Origin: Streptomyces sp. G-G2
Lineage (GTDB): Bacteria; Actinomycetota; Actinomycetes; Streptomycetales; Streptomycetaceae
Assembly: GCF_030063135.1 (NCBI RefSeq)
Contig: NZ_JASISO010000065.1
Coordinates: 1 to 35,555 of the forward strand
Direction: 5' to 3'
DNA: 35,555 nt
Shown here piece by piece: positions 25,701-32,357 of this stretch (within the stretch, counting starts at the first letter, position 1; every line of letters begins with the position of its first letter). The translations under genes were made by a program, and so were the position numbers. Under the pieces are notes generated by a model. The model saw only the letters and a list, made by a program, of their open reading frames with translations, did not search any database and was not told the DNA's origin.

Positions 25701-25751
25701 TCCGTGGTCGGTTCCGTGGTCGGTCCGTGATCGGTTCCGTGGTCACCACGG
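25701..25751. promoter_or_regulatory. Four 12-bp tandem repeats with a terminal palindrome
   Basis: TCCGTGGTCGGT is repeated at 25701-25712 and 25713-25724, then as CCGTGATCGGT (25725-25735) and TCCGTGGTCACC (25736-25747). The last copy belongs to a perfect palindrome CCGTGGT-C-ACCACGG (25737-25751). The array sits 29 bases upstream of the regulator start and 65 bases upstream of the divergent VOC gene, so it is a good candidate binding site for the regulator itself. Confidence 0.6.
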
Positions 25752-25815
25752 ATGCTCACCAACTGGGCCTGGATGCAAGCTAGGAGCACAACAGATCGCG
25801 CCTACAGGAGCAAAC

Positions 25816-26151
25816 GTGATCAAGACCGTGCTGCACCCCGTGTCCGACCTGACCAAGGCCAAGAAGGTCTACGCAGCCCTTCTCGGCCTTCAACCGGAGC
25901 ACGACACTCCTTACTACGTCGGCTTCGAGGCCGATGGCCAGCACATCGGGCTGGTGCCGAACGGTGGACCGCAGGGCATGACTGCCCCGGTGGCCTACTG
26001 GCACGTACCGGACCTCGAGGCGAGGCTCGCCGCGGTGACCGCCGCAGGGGCCACGGTGCGGGAGGCGGCGCACGATGTCGGCGGCGGCCGCCTGGTGGCC
26101 ACCTTCACCGATCCCGACGGCAACGTCCTCGGCCTCATTCAGGACCAGTGA
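25816..26151 (+). CDS. Single-domain VOC protein
   Basis: The 111-residue protein is one compact VOC module: IKTVLHPVSDLTKAKKVYAA, YYVGFEADGQHIGLVPNGGP, VAYWHVPDLEARLAAVTAAG and TFTDPDGNVLGLIQD. Typical metal-binding positions are partly replaced (HP at the start, Glu-poor end), so it may be a binding protein and not an enzyme. The GTG at 25816 has AGGAG (25806-25810) at ideal spacing. It is divergent from the HTH-ATPase regulator and followed at 130 bases by another VOC gene. Regulation by that protein through the tandem repeats is plausible (inference). Confidence 0.85.
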   Translation: MIKTVLHPVSDLTKAKKVYAALLGLQPEHDTPYYVGFEADGQHIGLVPNGGPQGMTAPVAYWHVPDLEARLAAVTAAGATVREAAHDVGGGRLVATFTDPDGNVLGLIQDQ

Positions 26152-26281
26152 GCACCGCGCTCGCGACCAGGTTCACCGGCGAACACCTGCGCCGGGGTGG
26201 CCAATTGGCCCTGCCCGGACGCCCCGCCGGGCGCATAATCACCCATGCATTACATGATCGCCCATATATGAGGAGCAGGAC

Positions 26282-26695
26282 ATGAAGGCACACGTCAGCT
26301 CGATCCTTCTTGGTGTCCGGGACATGGACCGGGCCAAGCAGTTCTACACCGAGGGGCTCGGCTGGAAGATCCAGAGCGACTTCGGCATCTCGGTGTTCTT
26401 CGCATCGGACGGCGCCTCGCCCGTCGGCTTCTACAGCCGCGAAGGCCTGGCCGCCCAGGTGGGTACGGACCAGGAAGGCAGCGGTTTCAGCGGACTGGTT
26501 CTGACCTACGTCGTCCGCAGTGAGGCGCGGGTCGACGAGGTGCTGGCGGAGGCCGAGGAGGCCGGCGCCACGGTCCTCAACCCCGCCGGCGCTCTGCCGT
26601 GGGGCGGGTACGGCGGCACCTTCGCCGACCCGGACGGCTACATCTGGAGCGTCGGTTACAGCTCCCAGGGAACCGACCAGCCCTACGCGGAGTAG
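26282..26695 (+). CDS. VOC protein, glyoxalase/bleomycin-resistance fold
   Basis: The 137-residue protein starts MKAHVSSILLGVRDMDRAKQ, FYTEGLGWKI, a canonical VOC opening. It has the middle segment SGFSGLVLTYVVRSEARVDE and VLAEAEEAGATVLNPAG, and closes GGTFADPDGYIWSVGYS. The role is unknown: such proteins include small-molecule lyases and antibiotic-sequestering proteins. The start is supported by GAGGAG 7 bases upstream and by family alignment. A strong terminator follows the stop, so it probably ends a transcript that begins with the VOC gene before it. Confidence 0.87.
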   Translation: MKAHVSSILLGVRDMDRAKQFYTEGLGWKIQSDFGISVFFASDGASPVGFYSREGLAAQVGTDQEGSGFSGLVLTYVVRSEARVDEVLAEAEEAGATVLNPAGALPWGGYGGTFADPDGYIWSVGYSSQGTDQPYAE

Positions 26696-26709
26696 CCGCG
26701 ATCTGTGTC

Positions 26710-26763
26710 TCACAGCCGTTCGGGACGGCGGGCCCGTGCCGCTGCCGTCCCGGACGGCTGTGA
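26710..26763 (+). terminator. Strong hairpin terminator after the VOC gene
   Basis: TCACAGCCGTTCGGGACGGC (26710-26729) pairs with 26744-26763 over 20 bp, with one G-T wobble and a 14-base loop. It starts 15 bases after the stop at 26695. Confidence 0.75.
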
Positions 26764-26866
26764 CCCCGGGTGACCCCGGTGCGGGAAGCGTGAGCGGGAA
26801 GCGGGAGCGGCGATCGGAGCCGGGGCGGGATCCGCGATGAACCGGCAGGACGAACAGGAGAAGATC

Positions 26867-27301
26867 ATGAAGTTTCGGGCCTACGTCGAGCCGCCTGAGC
26901 CCATGCGGGGTCTGGAAGTTCCGTCCGCGGTGGTGGCAGCGGTCGGCGGGGGCGCGCGGCCGCCGGTGACGATCACGGTCAACGGGCATTCCTGGCAGAG
27001 CCGCCTCGCCCTGCTGCGCGGCCGCCACCTGATCGGCCTCAGCCATGCCAACCGGCGGGCCGCGGGTGTTGCGATCGGCGACGAGGTCGAGGTGGAACTG
27101 GAACTCGACACCGAGCCGCGCGTCGTTGTCGAGCCGGAGGACTTCGCCCGCGCCTTGGACGACGACCCCGTCGCCCGCGCCGCGTACGACGATCTCGCGT
27201 ACAGCCACAAGCGCGCGCACGTTCACGCGATCGAGAGCGCGAAGAAGCCCGAGACGCGTCGGCGGCGCATCGAGAAGGCCATCTCCACCCTGCGGGGCTG
27301 A
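26867..27301 (+). CDS. YdeI/OmpD-associated protein with DUF1905 domain
   Basis: The 144-residue protein joins a DUF1905 beta-barrel (KFRAYVEPPEPMRGLEVPSA, PPVTITVNGHSWQSRLALLR, GRHLIGLSHANRRAAGVAIG and DEVEVELELD) to a C-terminal helical YdeI/OmpD-associated motif (ALDDDPVARAAYDDLAYSHK, RRRIEKAIS). Proteins with this pair are widespread and poorly characterised; the YdeI part has been linked to bacteriocin or envelope-stress tolerance in other bacteria. The ATG at 26867 is preferred over 26837 because AGGAG lies directly before it. The flanking terminator at 26763 makes it a separate unit. Confidence 0.8.
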   Translation: MKFRAYVEPPEPMRGLEVPSAVVAAVGGGARPPVTITVNGHSWQSRLALLRGRHLIGLSHANRRAAGVAIGDEVEVELELDTEPRVVVEPEDFARALDDDPVARAAYDDLAYSHKRAHVHAIESAKKPETRRRRIEKAISTLRG

Positions 27302-27342
27302 TCCCCGATAGGCGAACACGCTTCCTGGGTGCCACGACGCCG

Positions 27343-27640
27343 ATGTTCGTGCTCACCGGCGCGGCTACCACCCACATCGTCAACCACGACCCGGTGCCGG
27401 AAAGCTGGGCCGCGCCGAACCACCTGGTCATCATGGGCATCCTCGCGCCGGCCAACTGGCCCGCCGGCTGGCCATTCCTCCTGCGGGCTCCCGCCCCACC
27501 GGCAGGAACACCACATCCAGCGAAGTGACGACCGTCAACCTCGACGACGGCACCGTGTGGCCGACCCCCTTCGCCCGGACGACGCCGACTCCCTCCGACG
27601 AGGAGCGGATCGCCAGGCTGGCCAAGCAGGCAGCGAGCTG
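27343..27640 (+). pseudogene. Unrecognised coding remnant in two frames
   Basis: A frame from 27343 reads MFVLTGAATTHIVNHDPVPE, then SWAAPNHLVIMGILAPANWP, stopping at 27528. A neighbouring frame continues TSSEVTTVNLDDGTVWPTPF and DEERIARLAKQAAS to a stop near 27640. Both have coding-like composition and could be two halves of one frameshifted gene. I do not recognise the family. No ribosome binding site or start is convincing. Confidence 0.35.
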
Positions 27641-27767
27641 AGCTCCGTGGCCCGGCGGTGTGACCCCCGGACCAGGCGACCGACCATTCTCACCACGCGT
27701 ATCCGAAACTGGAGACCCGACGCCATGACCGCCCCGCCCCGCCCCGCCTCGATCGCTCGCGCAGCGC

Positions 27768-28181
27768 ATGAAAGACACCCGGCGCCGCCTCGACGAAGAC
27801 GTCGACGCCTGGGTGGCCACCGCCGACCGAGCGGGTACGCGGTATCTGGTGCCGCTGTCGTTCCTCTGGGACGGCGAGACGCTGTTGATCTCGACGGCGC
27901 CCGGCAACCCCACGGCCCGCAATCTCCGTGCCGGCGGCCGGATCCGGCTCACGGTCGGGCCGACCCGCGACGTGGTCCTGATCGAAGGATCCGCGGTTGT
28001 CGCCGACGGGATCACCGACGAGGTCGGCGACGCGTTCGCGGCCAAGACCGGGTTCGACCCCCGCAAGCTGCGCAACTACCCGTACTTCCGCATCCGGCCG
28101 GAACTGATCCAGACCTGGCGCGAGGTCAACGAGATCACGGGACGGGATCTGATGGTCGTCGACGGCGAGTGGCTGACGTAG
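27768..28181 (+). CDS. PPOX-fold (pyridoxamine 5'-phosphate oxidase-like) protein
   Basis: The 137-residue product has the split-barrel flavin/F420-binding fold: DVDAWVATADRAGTRYLVPL, SFLWDGETLLISTAPGNPTA, RNLRAGGRIRLTVGPTRDVV and LIEGSAVVADG. The family contains FMN and F420 oxidoreductases as well as heme or biliverdin enzymes. Homologues usually start about 12 residues earlier, with MTAPPRPAS. That N-terminus is encoded here from an ATG at 27725, with GGAGA before it, but in a different frame. A tract of three GCCCC units (27731-27745) lies between, so one slipped base separates the natural start from the body. The ATG at 27768 has no ribosome binding site. Confidence 0.75.
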   Translation: MKDTRRRLDEDVDAWVATADRAGTRYLVPLSFLWDGETLLISTAPGNPTARNLRAGGRIRLTVGPTRDVVLIEGSAVVADGITDEVGDAFAAKTGFDPRKLRNYPYFRIRPELIQTWREVNEITGRDLMVVDGEWLT

Positions 28182-28297
28182 CGCCCCTCCCGGACATGCG
28201 AGCGCGATCGTCAAAGCACCCCGGCTTCTTGGCCGAAGTCCATCCTCGACGCACCGCCGTGGCGAGCTGTCAGTGCTGGTGCTCTCGCGCTTGGCAG

Positions 28298-28545
28298 TCA
28301 GGACGGCTGGACTTGGTCGAAGAGGGCGAGGGCTACGGCGGGGTCCGGGCTCACGAGGCGTTCCAGACCGGCCGTCGTCATCTTCGCCCACCTGCCGGCC
28401 CGCGCCCACATCCGCTCTTCGAAGGCGCGGACGGCCTCGTCCAGATCGCCAGGGTCGGTGGCGATGGACTCGGCGAGTTCGGCGCCTTCCAGCATTGCGA
28501 GGTTCGCGCCCGCCCCCACCTGGATGTGGGGGCGGAGCGTGATCC
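28298..28545 (-). pseudogene. C-terminal remnant of an FAD-dependent monooxygenase
   Basis: The minus frame ending at 28298 reads VGAGANLAMLEGAELAESIA, DPGDLDEAVRAFEERMWARA, GRWAKMTTAGLERLVSPDPA. This is the end of a PHBH-type FAD monooxygenase, just after the usual GDAAH motif, here worn to an unrecognisable RPHIQVG. The Rossmann and substrate domains are absent. Confidence 0.7.
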
Positions 28546-28807
28546 GATCAGCAGCCAGCAGCTCGGATTGGTAGACGTACGTCACGCCACGGCAGCGAAG
28601 GTGACGGCTACAGGAAGCGTGTGTCGACGCCGAGGCGGTCACAGGCCTCGGAGGAGCTGTTGCCTGCTGATTTCCTCGTCGTCGCGCACTGGCACAGGTG
28701 CGGCCCCGGTGATCGGTGGTGGAGCGTTCGGGTCGGGTCGAGCAGGGATCAGGTAGCACTCGGAAGGCTCAAGGCCGGTGCCGTCGGGGTTCAGGTGGCG
28801 GCCGCGA

Positions 28808-28956
28808 ATCTTCCAGGTGATCTCAAAGTGCTACAAAAAGGGCTCCATCATCCTGACCTCGAACAAGACCTTCAGCGAATGGGGACAGGTGTTCGGCGAC
28901 GAGGTCCTGGCCACCGCCATCCTCGACCGCCTCCTGCACCACTGCGACGTGATCTC
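28808..28956 (+). pseudogene. istB: istB fragment, left of the integrated element
   Basis: RIFQVISKCYKKGSIILTSN, KTFSEWGQVFGDEVLATAIL, DRLLHHCDVIS is the AAA+ C-terminal half of the IS21 helper ATPase IstB (TSNKxFxEWGxVFGDxVxAxAxLDRLLHH). The N-terminal half, including Walker A, is missing before about 28808, so this copy was already truncated. It breaks at codon TCC (28955-28957) and continues in the same frame at 31646. Confidence 0.85.
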
Positions 28957-30577
28957 CACCAACGGAACGCAGACGGTCTCGGCTGGACGGTGCGGGCCGG
29001 CAAGGCGGAGTGGGTGGCGGCGATGGCTCGGATGGCGGCTCGTCCAGGGGGATCCGTAGGTGGATCTTGACGTGCCAGCCGGTGACCTCGATTTCCTCGA
29101 TCACCTTGCGAAGTAGGTCTTGTTGCTGGTCGAAGTTGAGCGCATCGATGCCGATACGTGCTCGCTGGGCGAAGCCGGTAATCCTGTCGTGGAGCTGTCC
29201 CGCCTGGGCAAGCTCCTGACGGCGGGCGGCGAGCGTGTCTCGACGCTCGGCCAGGTCGTGGCGCCGGTGGTCGATCAGGACGGCACGTCGATGCAGGTCA
29301 GGGAGATCGATCAGGTTGGTCTGGTAGAGGTCGGCCAGGCGGCTGCGTTCGGACTGGGCGGCGGCGAGCTTTCGGTCGAGGCCGGTCAGCTCTCGGGCCA
29401 ACAGCTCGTCGTCGGAGGTGTGTTGGGCCCTCGCGTGCTGCCCGGCGAGGAGGACATCGGGGCGTAGGAGGGCCTGGCGGATCTGGTCGAGGACGAAGGC
29501 GTCCAGGACGTCGGCTCGGATGTTGCGCTCGGTGCAGCGACGATCGCTGCCGCCCGCGCGGATGGGATCGTGGTTGCGGCAGTAGTAGTAGCGGTGCCAG
29601 GTGCCGTTGCGGCCGCGCATCTTGTGGCAGTTGGTCCCGACGTGACAGGAGCCGCATTTGATCAGCCCGCGCAGCATCCACTGGCCGGGCTCGGTCCGGC
29701 GGGGGCTCCACTTGCTGTTGTCCCGGGTGACGTGGTCGACCGCGGCGAACATCTCCTCCGCGACGACCACGGGCACCGTGATCGCGATCCAGTCCTCCCT
29801 CGGCCGGGGAGTCTGGCGCGGGCGGTGACCGTGACGGGGGTCGGGAACGCTTTCCGTGCGGTTGAAGTAGACCTTGCCGATGTACGCCTCGTTGCGCAGA
29901 AGCCGGGCCATGGTGGAGGTGCCCCAGATGCCGTTGCCCTTCTTCGGGGTGGGGATCTGATCGGCGGCAAGCCCGCGGGCGATCTCCCGCATCGACAAGT
30001 CACGCACGGTGTAGTCCTCGAAGATCCGGCGGACCACGGCGGCCTCCGGCTCGAAGACCTCCAGGTGAGCGGCACGTTCTCCGTCGCGAGGCAGACGCCG
30101 GTAGCCGTAAGGGGTGCGCCAGGAGATCACCTCGCCGGCACGAGACCGGAAGAGCTTGCCCCGCCGGTAGCGTTCGGCGATCTTCGCCCGCTCGTACTCG
30201 GCGATCACACCCTGGACCTGCGTCAGCAGGACCGCTTGCGGATCATCCGTGATCGGCGGGGCATCGGTGAAGGTCACCTTCACCCGCAGCCGGGCCAGCT
30301 CGTCCAGGACCACGACTTGGTAGGCATAGACGCGGGCCAGCCGGTCCGGCGACAGGCACCACACCCGCTCGAACATGCCGGCCTCGGCCGCATCCCGCAG
30401 CGCGTCCAGTCCCGGCCGGTCCAGCCGGGCACCGGAACAGCCGTCGTCGGTGAACTGCGCGACCAGCTCGTCGCCCTCGGCGGCCACCCGCTCGCGCAGC
30501 ACGGCCAGTTGGGAGCCGATGGTGCCGCGGGCCTGCTGGCTCTCGGTCGACACCCGGGCATAGAGCGCCGCCCTCAT
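28823..30577 (-). CDS. Large serine integrase (site-specific recombinase)
   Basis: The 584-residue recombinase starts MRAALYARVSTESQQARGTI (Ser10 is the nucleophile) and has SPDRLARVYAYQVVVLDELA and IAEYERAKIAERYRRGKLFR. It then has a Recombinase domain (YGYRRLPRDGERAAHLEVFE, EIARGLAADQIPTPKKG), a zinc ribbon (IKCGSCHVG, YYYCRNHD, RRCTER) and a long coiled coil (LLARELTGLDRKLAAAQSER). It closes with LRKVIEEIEVTGWHVKIHLR. These enzymes join attP to attB without DNA synthesis. The ATG at 30577 overlaps the stop of the upstream gene as ATGA, and GGGGAGG precedes it. The frame runs through the left att site at 28955 and ends in host DNA at 28823, so the last 40 or so residues are encoded by antisense istB. 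Confidence 0.93.
   Translation of the reverse strand: MRAALYARVSTESQQARGTIGSQLAVLRERVAAEGDELVAQFTDDGCSGARLDRPGLDALRDAAEAGMFERVWCLSPDRLARVYAYQVVVLDELARLRVKVTFTDAPPITDDPQAVLLTQVQGVIAEYERAKIAERYRRGKLFRSRAGEVISWRTPYGYRRLPRDGERAAHLEVFEPEAAVVRRIFEDYTVRDLSMREIARGLAADQIPTPKKGNGIWGTSTMARLLRNEAYIGKVYFNRTESVPDPRHGHRPRQTPRPREDWIAITVPVVVAEEMFAAVDHVTRDNSKWSPRRTEPGQWMLRGLIKCGSCHVGTNCHKMRGRNGTWHRYYYCRNHDPIRAGGSDRRCTERNIRADVLDAFVLDQIRQALLRPDVLLAGQHARAQHTSDDELLARELTGLDRKLAAAQSERSRLADLYQTNLIDLPDLHRRAVLIDHRRHDLAERRDTLAARRQELAQAGQLHDRITGFAQRARIGIDALNFDQQQDLLRKVIEEIEVTGWHVKIHLRIPLDEPPSEPSPPPTPPCRPAPSSRDRLRSVGGDHVAVVQEAVEDGGGQDLVAEHLSPFAEGLVRGQDDGALFVAL
28940..28971. other. Inferred attL of the serine-integrase element
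   Basis: Host istB sequence ends in GTGATC, then the central dinucleotide TC (28955-28956), then the element arm CACCAACGGAACGCA (28957-28971). The arm is the exact reverse complement of the arm at the other end. Confidence 0.85.
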
Positions 30578-30912
30578 CGCACCCACCTCCCCGTCTCATC
30601 ACACTCGTGGCCCAGGCGGTCGGCGGCGTCCAGCAGCACAGCAAACGCGCCGGCAAGAGCGTCCTGCCGCGGATCGTGGTGCGGCGTCCACCCCGGACGG
30701 CGTGCCCCGGACAGCTCGGCCCGGAAGACCGTCTCACCACGAGGCCAGACGATCAGGCCGGCCAGCCCGCGGCGCGCGAACCGGGCCGCCGCCAGCGAAG
30801 ACGGCATCTGCCCGTACTCGAGTACGTGATTGCGCAGCATCTCGTACTCGGCCTGCGCGTCCTTGCCCGGCAGCGGGAACCAGTCCCGCCCCGACACCAC
30901 GGCCGCGGTCAC
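30574..30912 (-). CDS. Small protein of the integrase operon, HTH-like N-terminus
   Basis: The 112-residue product begins VTAAVVSGRDWFPLPGKDAQ, AEYEMLRNHVLEYGQMPSSL, AAARFARRGLAGLIVWPRGE and ends with a helix (GAFAVLLDAADRLGHECDET). The YEMLR...V.E and AA.F..RGLAGLI stretches match positions in the HTH protein encoded just upstream (YEMLRVQAVEE; AAFEAQGMAGLL). The recognition-helix region between them is shortened. This suggests an ancient duplication. The GTG start overlaps the upstream stop (GTGA at 30909-30912) and its stop overlaps the integrase start, so all three are co-translated. A role in integration or its direction, such as a directionality factor, is possible but unproven. Confidence 0.75.
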   Translation of the reverse strand: MTAAVVSGRDWFPLPGKDAQAEYEMLRNHVLEYGQMPSSLAAARFARRGLAGLIVWPRGETVFRAELSGARRPGWTPHHDPRQDALAGAFAVLLDAADRLGHECDETGRWVR

Positions 30913-31337
30913 GGCCGCTGGATCCGTTCCACCGTGCGCCGGTGCAGCAGCACCCCGAAGACCTGCTCGATCCCGTCGGCCAGCACCGCCCCCGAAGTGC
31001 CCTTCGGTGCCGCACGAATGAAAGCCACGATGCCCTCGGTGACCTTGACCGGCCCGCGCCGCCCCGGCTTGCCGTCCAGCAACCCCGCCATGCCCTGCGC
31101 CTCGAAGGCCGCTTTGACCAGGTAGAACGCAGAACGCGAGTATCCATGAACCGCCGCTGCGGCACTCACGTCCCACTCCTCGACCGCCTGCACGCGCAGC
31201 ATCTCGTACTTGACTTGGACCTTGTCCTGGGCCAGGAAGAACCCGCCCTCGCGGAACGGCACCGCGGTCACGGCCGGCGCATTCGGGTGGAGCAGCCCGG
31301 AAACTTCCAGGGCCCGCAATCTCGCGACCTCGCTCAT
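30909..31337 (-). CDS. Helix-turn-helix protein, first gene of the integrase operon
   Basis: The 142-residue protein has an N-terminal stretch (MSEVARLRALEVSGLLHPNA), then a transposase-style HTH: VQVKYEMLRVQAVEEWDVSA, AAAVHGYSRSAFYLVKAAFE, AQGMAGLLDGKPGRRGPVKV. A second helical part follows (GIVAFIRAAPKGTSGAVLAD, RRTVERIQRP). The double-HTH layout is like the DNA-binding head of IS481/Mu-type transposases, but there is no catalytic domain. It may bind the element ends or repress the operon. The ATG at 31337 follows AGGAGG by 8 bases, and a short inverted repeat overlaps that site. It is the first of three overlapping genes ending in the serine integrase. Confidence 0.8.
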   Translation of the reverse strand: MSEVARLRALEVSGLLHPNAPAVTAVPFREGGFFLAQDKVQVKYEMLRVQAVEEWDVSAAAAVHGYSRSAFYLVKAAFEAQGMAGLLDGKPGRRGPVKVTEGIVAFIRAAPKGTSGAVLADGIEQVFGVLLHRRTVERIQRP

Positions 31338-31348
31338 CGGCGCCGCCT

Positions 31349-31366
31349 CCTACCTCGGACGGTAGG
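31349..31366. promoter_or_regulatory. Inverted repeat over the ribosome binding site of the HTH gene
   Basis: CCTACC-TCGGAC-GGTAGG has perfect 6-bp arms and overlaps the AGGAGG site (complement of 31346-31351). It could be an operator for the HTH protein or an RNA hairpin that hides the ribosome binding site. Confidence 0.5.
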
Positions 31367-31630
31367 ACGTCCAACAGCCCGTGTCGACTGTTTCCCGCCG
31401 CACCTTTCGAACGCGCCCCGACTACCCACGGCGCACGCCCCGTTGACGGCACCGCAAGCCGAATTCCCGAGCCCTGGCGCGGCATACTTCCCTGAACAAT
31501 GCGACAGCGATCAGTGCACATCCGGGGCCCTCTCGACGATGGGCCGGCGAAGACGCCGACGGTGCTCAGGGCGCGAATACAACCCCTCCACCGGCTCCCC
31601 GGATGCCAGAGTGACCGTCAAGTACAGCTT
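31367..31630. other. Leader region of the integrase operon inside the element
   Basis: About 260 bases without a gene in the integrated state; the operon promoter should lie here. In the circular form a minus-strand frame running on from the integrase would occupy 31511-31645. Confidence 0.5.
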
Positions 31631-31662
31631 TGCGTTCCGTTGGTGTCCATCAACGGCCCCAG
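31631..31662. other. Inferred attR of the serine-integrase element
   Basis: The element arm TGCGTTCCGTTGGTG (31631-31645) is followed by the dinucleotide TC (31646-31647) and the resumed istB sequence CATCAACGGCCCCAGC. Confidence 0.85.
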
Positions 31663-31720
31663 CTACCGACTCAAGAACCGACTTGCCGCCATCGAGCGCG
31701 ACCGGGACGCCGCGGCCTGA
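31646..31720 (+). pseudogene. istB: istB C-terminal end, right of the element
   Basis: SINGPSYRLKNRLAAIERDR, DAAA and a stop at 31718-31720 is the standard end of an IstB protein (xxxNGxSYRLKxR). It continues, in frame and without overlap beyond the TC, the fragment that stops at 28956. The two together give LLHHCDVISINGPSYRLK. Confidence 0.87.
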
Positions 31721-31732
31721 CCCACTGAGTCT

Positions 31733-32098
31733 TCACAGGTCACTCCAGACATGTCCCTCGGAGTAGTCGTGCCAGCCTCGGAAGAACCAGTTGGCGAGAT
31801 CCCCGACTCGCTCGATGCAGTCCGCGAAGTAGGCATCGGACGCCGGCTTTGGGAAGTTCGGGTGTGACGTCCACGACGGAACCCGGGTCGCGACCTCATA
31901 GAACCCCTCAGCAACCCATCGATCGAGCTTCTCGTCAGACTGGAGTCGTTCGCATGCGGCTCGCATCGCCCGCTCCAAGCAGGTGAAGGCAGCCCGGTCC
32001 CACTCCAGATCCCCGCGCAGCCGCAGCAGGAAGCTCCCCTCCTCTGCATCGAACTCCCGCTTCAGAACCTTGGTGATCTCGTCCATGCCCGAGATCAT
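31733..32098 (-). CDS. Conserved Streptomyces hypothetical protein
   Basis: The 121-residue protein is acidic and aromatic-rich: MDEITKVLKREFDAEEGSFL, LRLRGDLEWDRAAFTCLERA, MRAACERLQSDEKLDRWVAE, GFYEVATRVPSWTSHPNFPK, then LANWFFRGWHDYSEGHVW. I recall similar short proteins widely spread in Streptomyces. They have no assigned function and no catalytic motif is obvious; the Trp-rich C-terminus hints at a binding or immunity role, which is speculation. Starts at 32098 (ATG, GAGGG upstream) or 32086 (ATG, the conserved MDEI). It sits between the istB end and the IS256 remnant, apparently intact. Confidence 0.7.
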   Translation of the reverse strand: MISGMDEITKVLKREFDAEEGSFLLRLRGDLEWDRAAFTCLERAMRAACERLQSDEKLDRWVAEGFYEVATRVPSWTSHPNFPKPASDAYFADCIERVGDLANWFFRGWHDYSEGHVWSDL

Positions 32099-32217
32099 GA
32101 CAGCCCTCGCAGAGACCCCAACACTGCCCGACGGCCAGCCAATCCTGACCACCTCGCCGACCGCCAAGCGGTGCACGTTTGTCTGTACTTGGCGGAGCAC
32201 GCAGAGGAATACGCCGA

Positions 32218-32306
32218 CACGCGGTTCTTGATCTCGGGGAGGACGTGCATCCAGTGCTTGGCGCCCTCGCCGCCGTCGCCGGCCCACAGTCCGAGGATGT
32301 CCCGCC
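32218..32306 (-). pseudogene. IS256-family transposase remnant, part left of IS3
   Basis: The minus frame reads RDILGLWAGDGGEGAKHWMH, VLPEIKNRVSA, the central part of IS256-family (mutator-type) transposases (GxxEILGLWxGxxEGAKFW). It is cut at 32306 by the IS3 element and continues on the other side at 33615. Confidence 0.75.
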
Positions 32307-32357
32307 TGACCTTCCCCTCGTAGCGTGGAGCCTTGACTGCAGGGGAAGTTGAGAGTC

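Larger units (their letters stand above)
28957..31647. mobile_element. 2.69-kb serine-integrase element inserted in istB
   Basis: Two halves of one istB frame flank this segment, and fusing them across TC gives ATC TCC ATC AAC GGC with no gap or duplication except the dinucleotide. The inner ends, joined, give TGCGTTCCGTTGGTG-TC-CACCAACGGAACGCA, a perfect dyad as expected of a serine-integrase attP. The cargo is only the HTH gene, a small gene and the integrase, all on the minus strand. No conjugation, replication or resistance gene is present. It is therefore a minimal integrative element that needs outside help to move between cells. Confidence 0.88.

Noticed and set aside
30574..31521. 315-codon minus frame as a long protein
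   Set aside because: The upstream part is a shifted-frame shadow of the HTH gene; the real product starts at the GTG at 30912.
28957..31645. Reading the 15-bp inverted ends as a classical transposon with terminal repeats
   Set aside because: No target duplication beyond the TC dinucleotide, no DDE transposase inside, and the joined arms form an ideal serine-integrase attP, so site-specific integration explains the data better.
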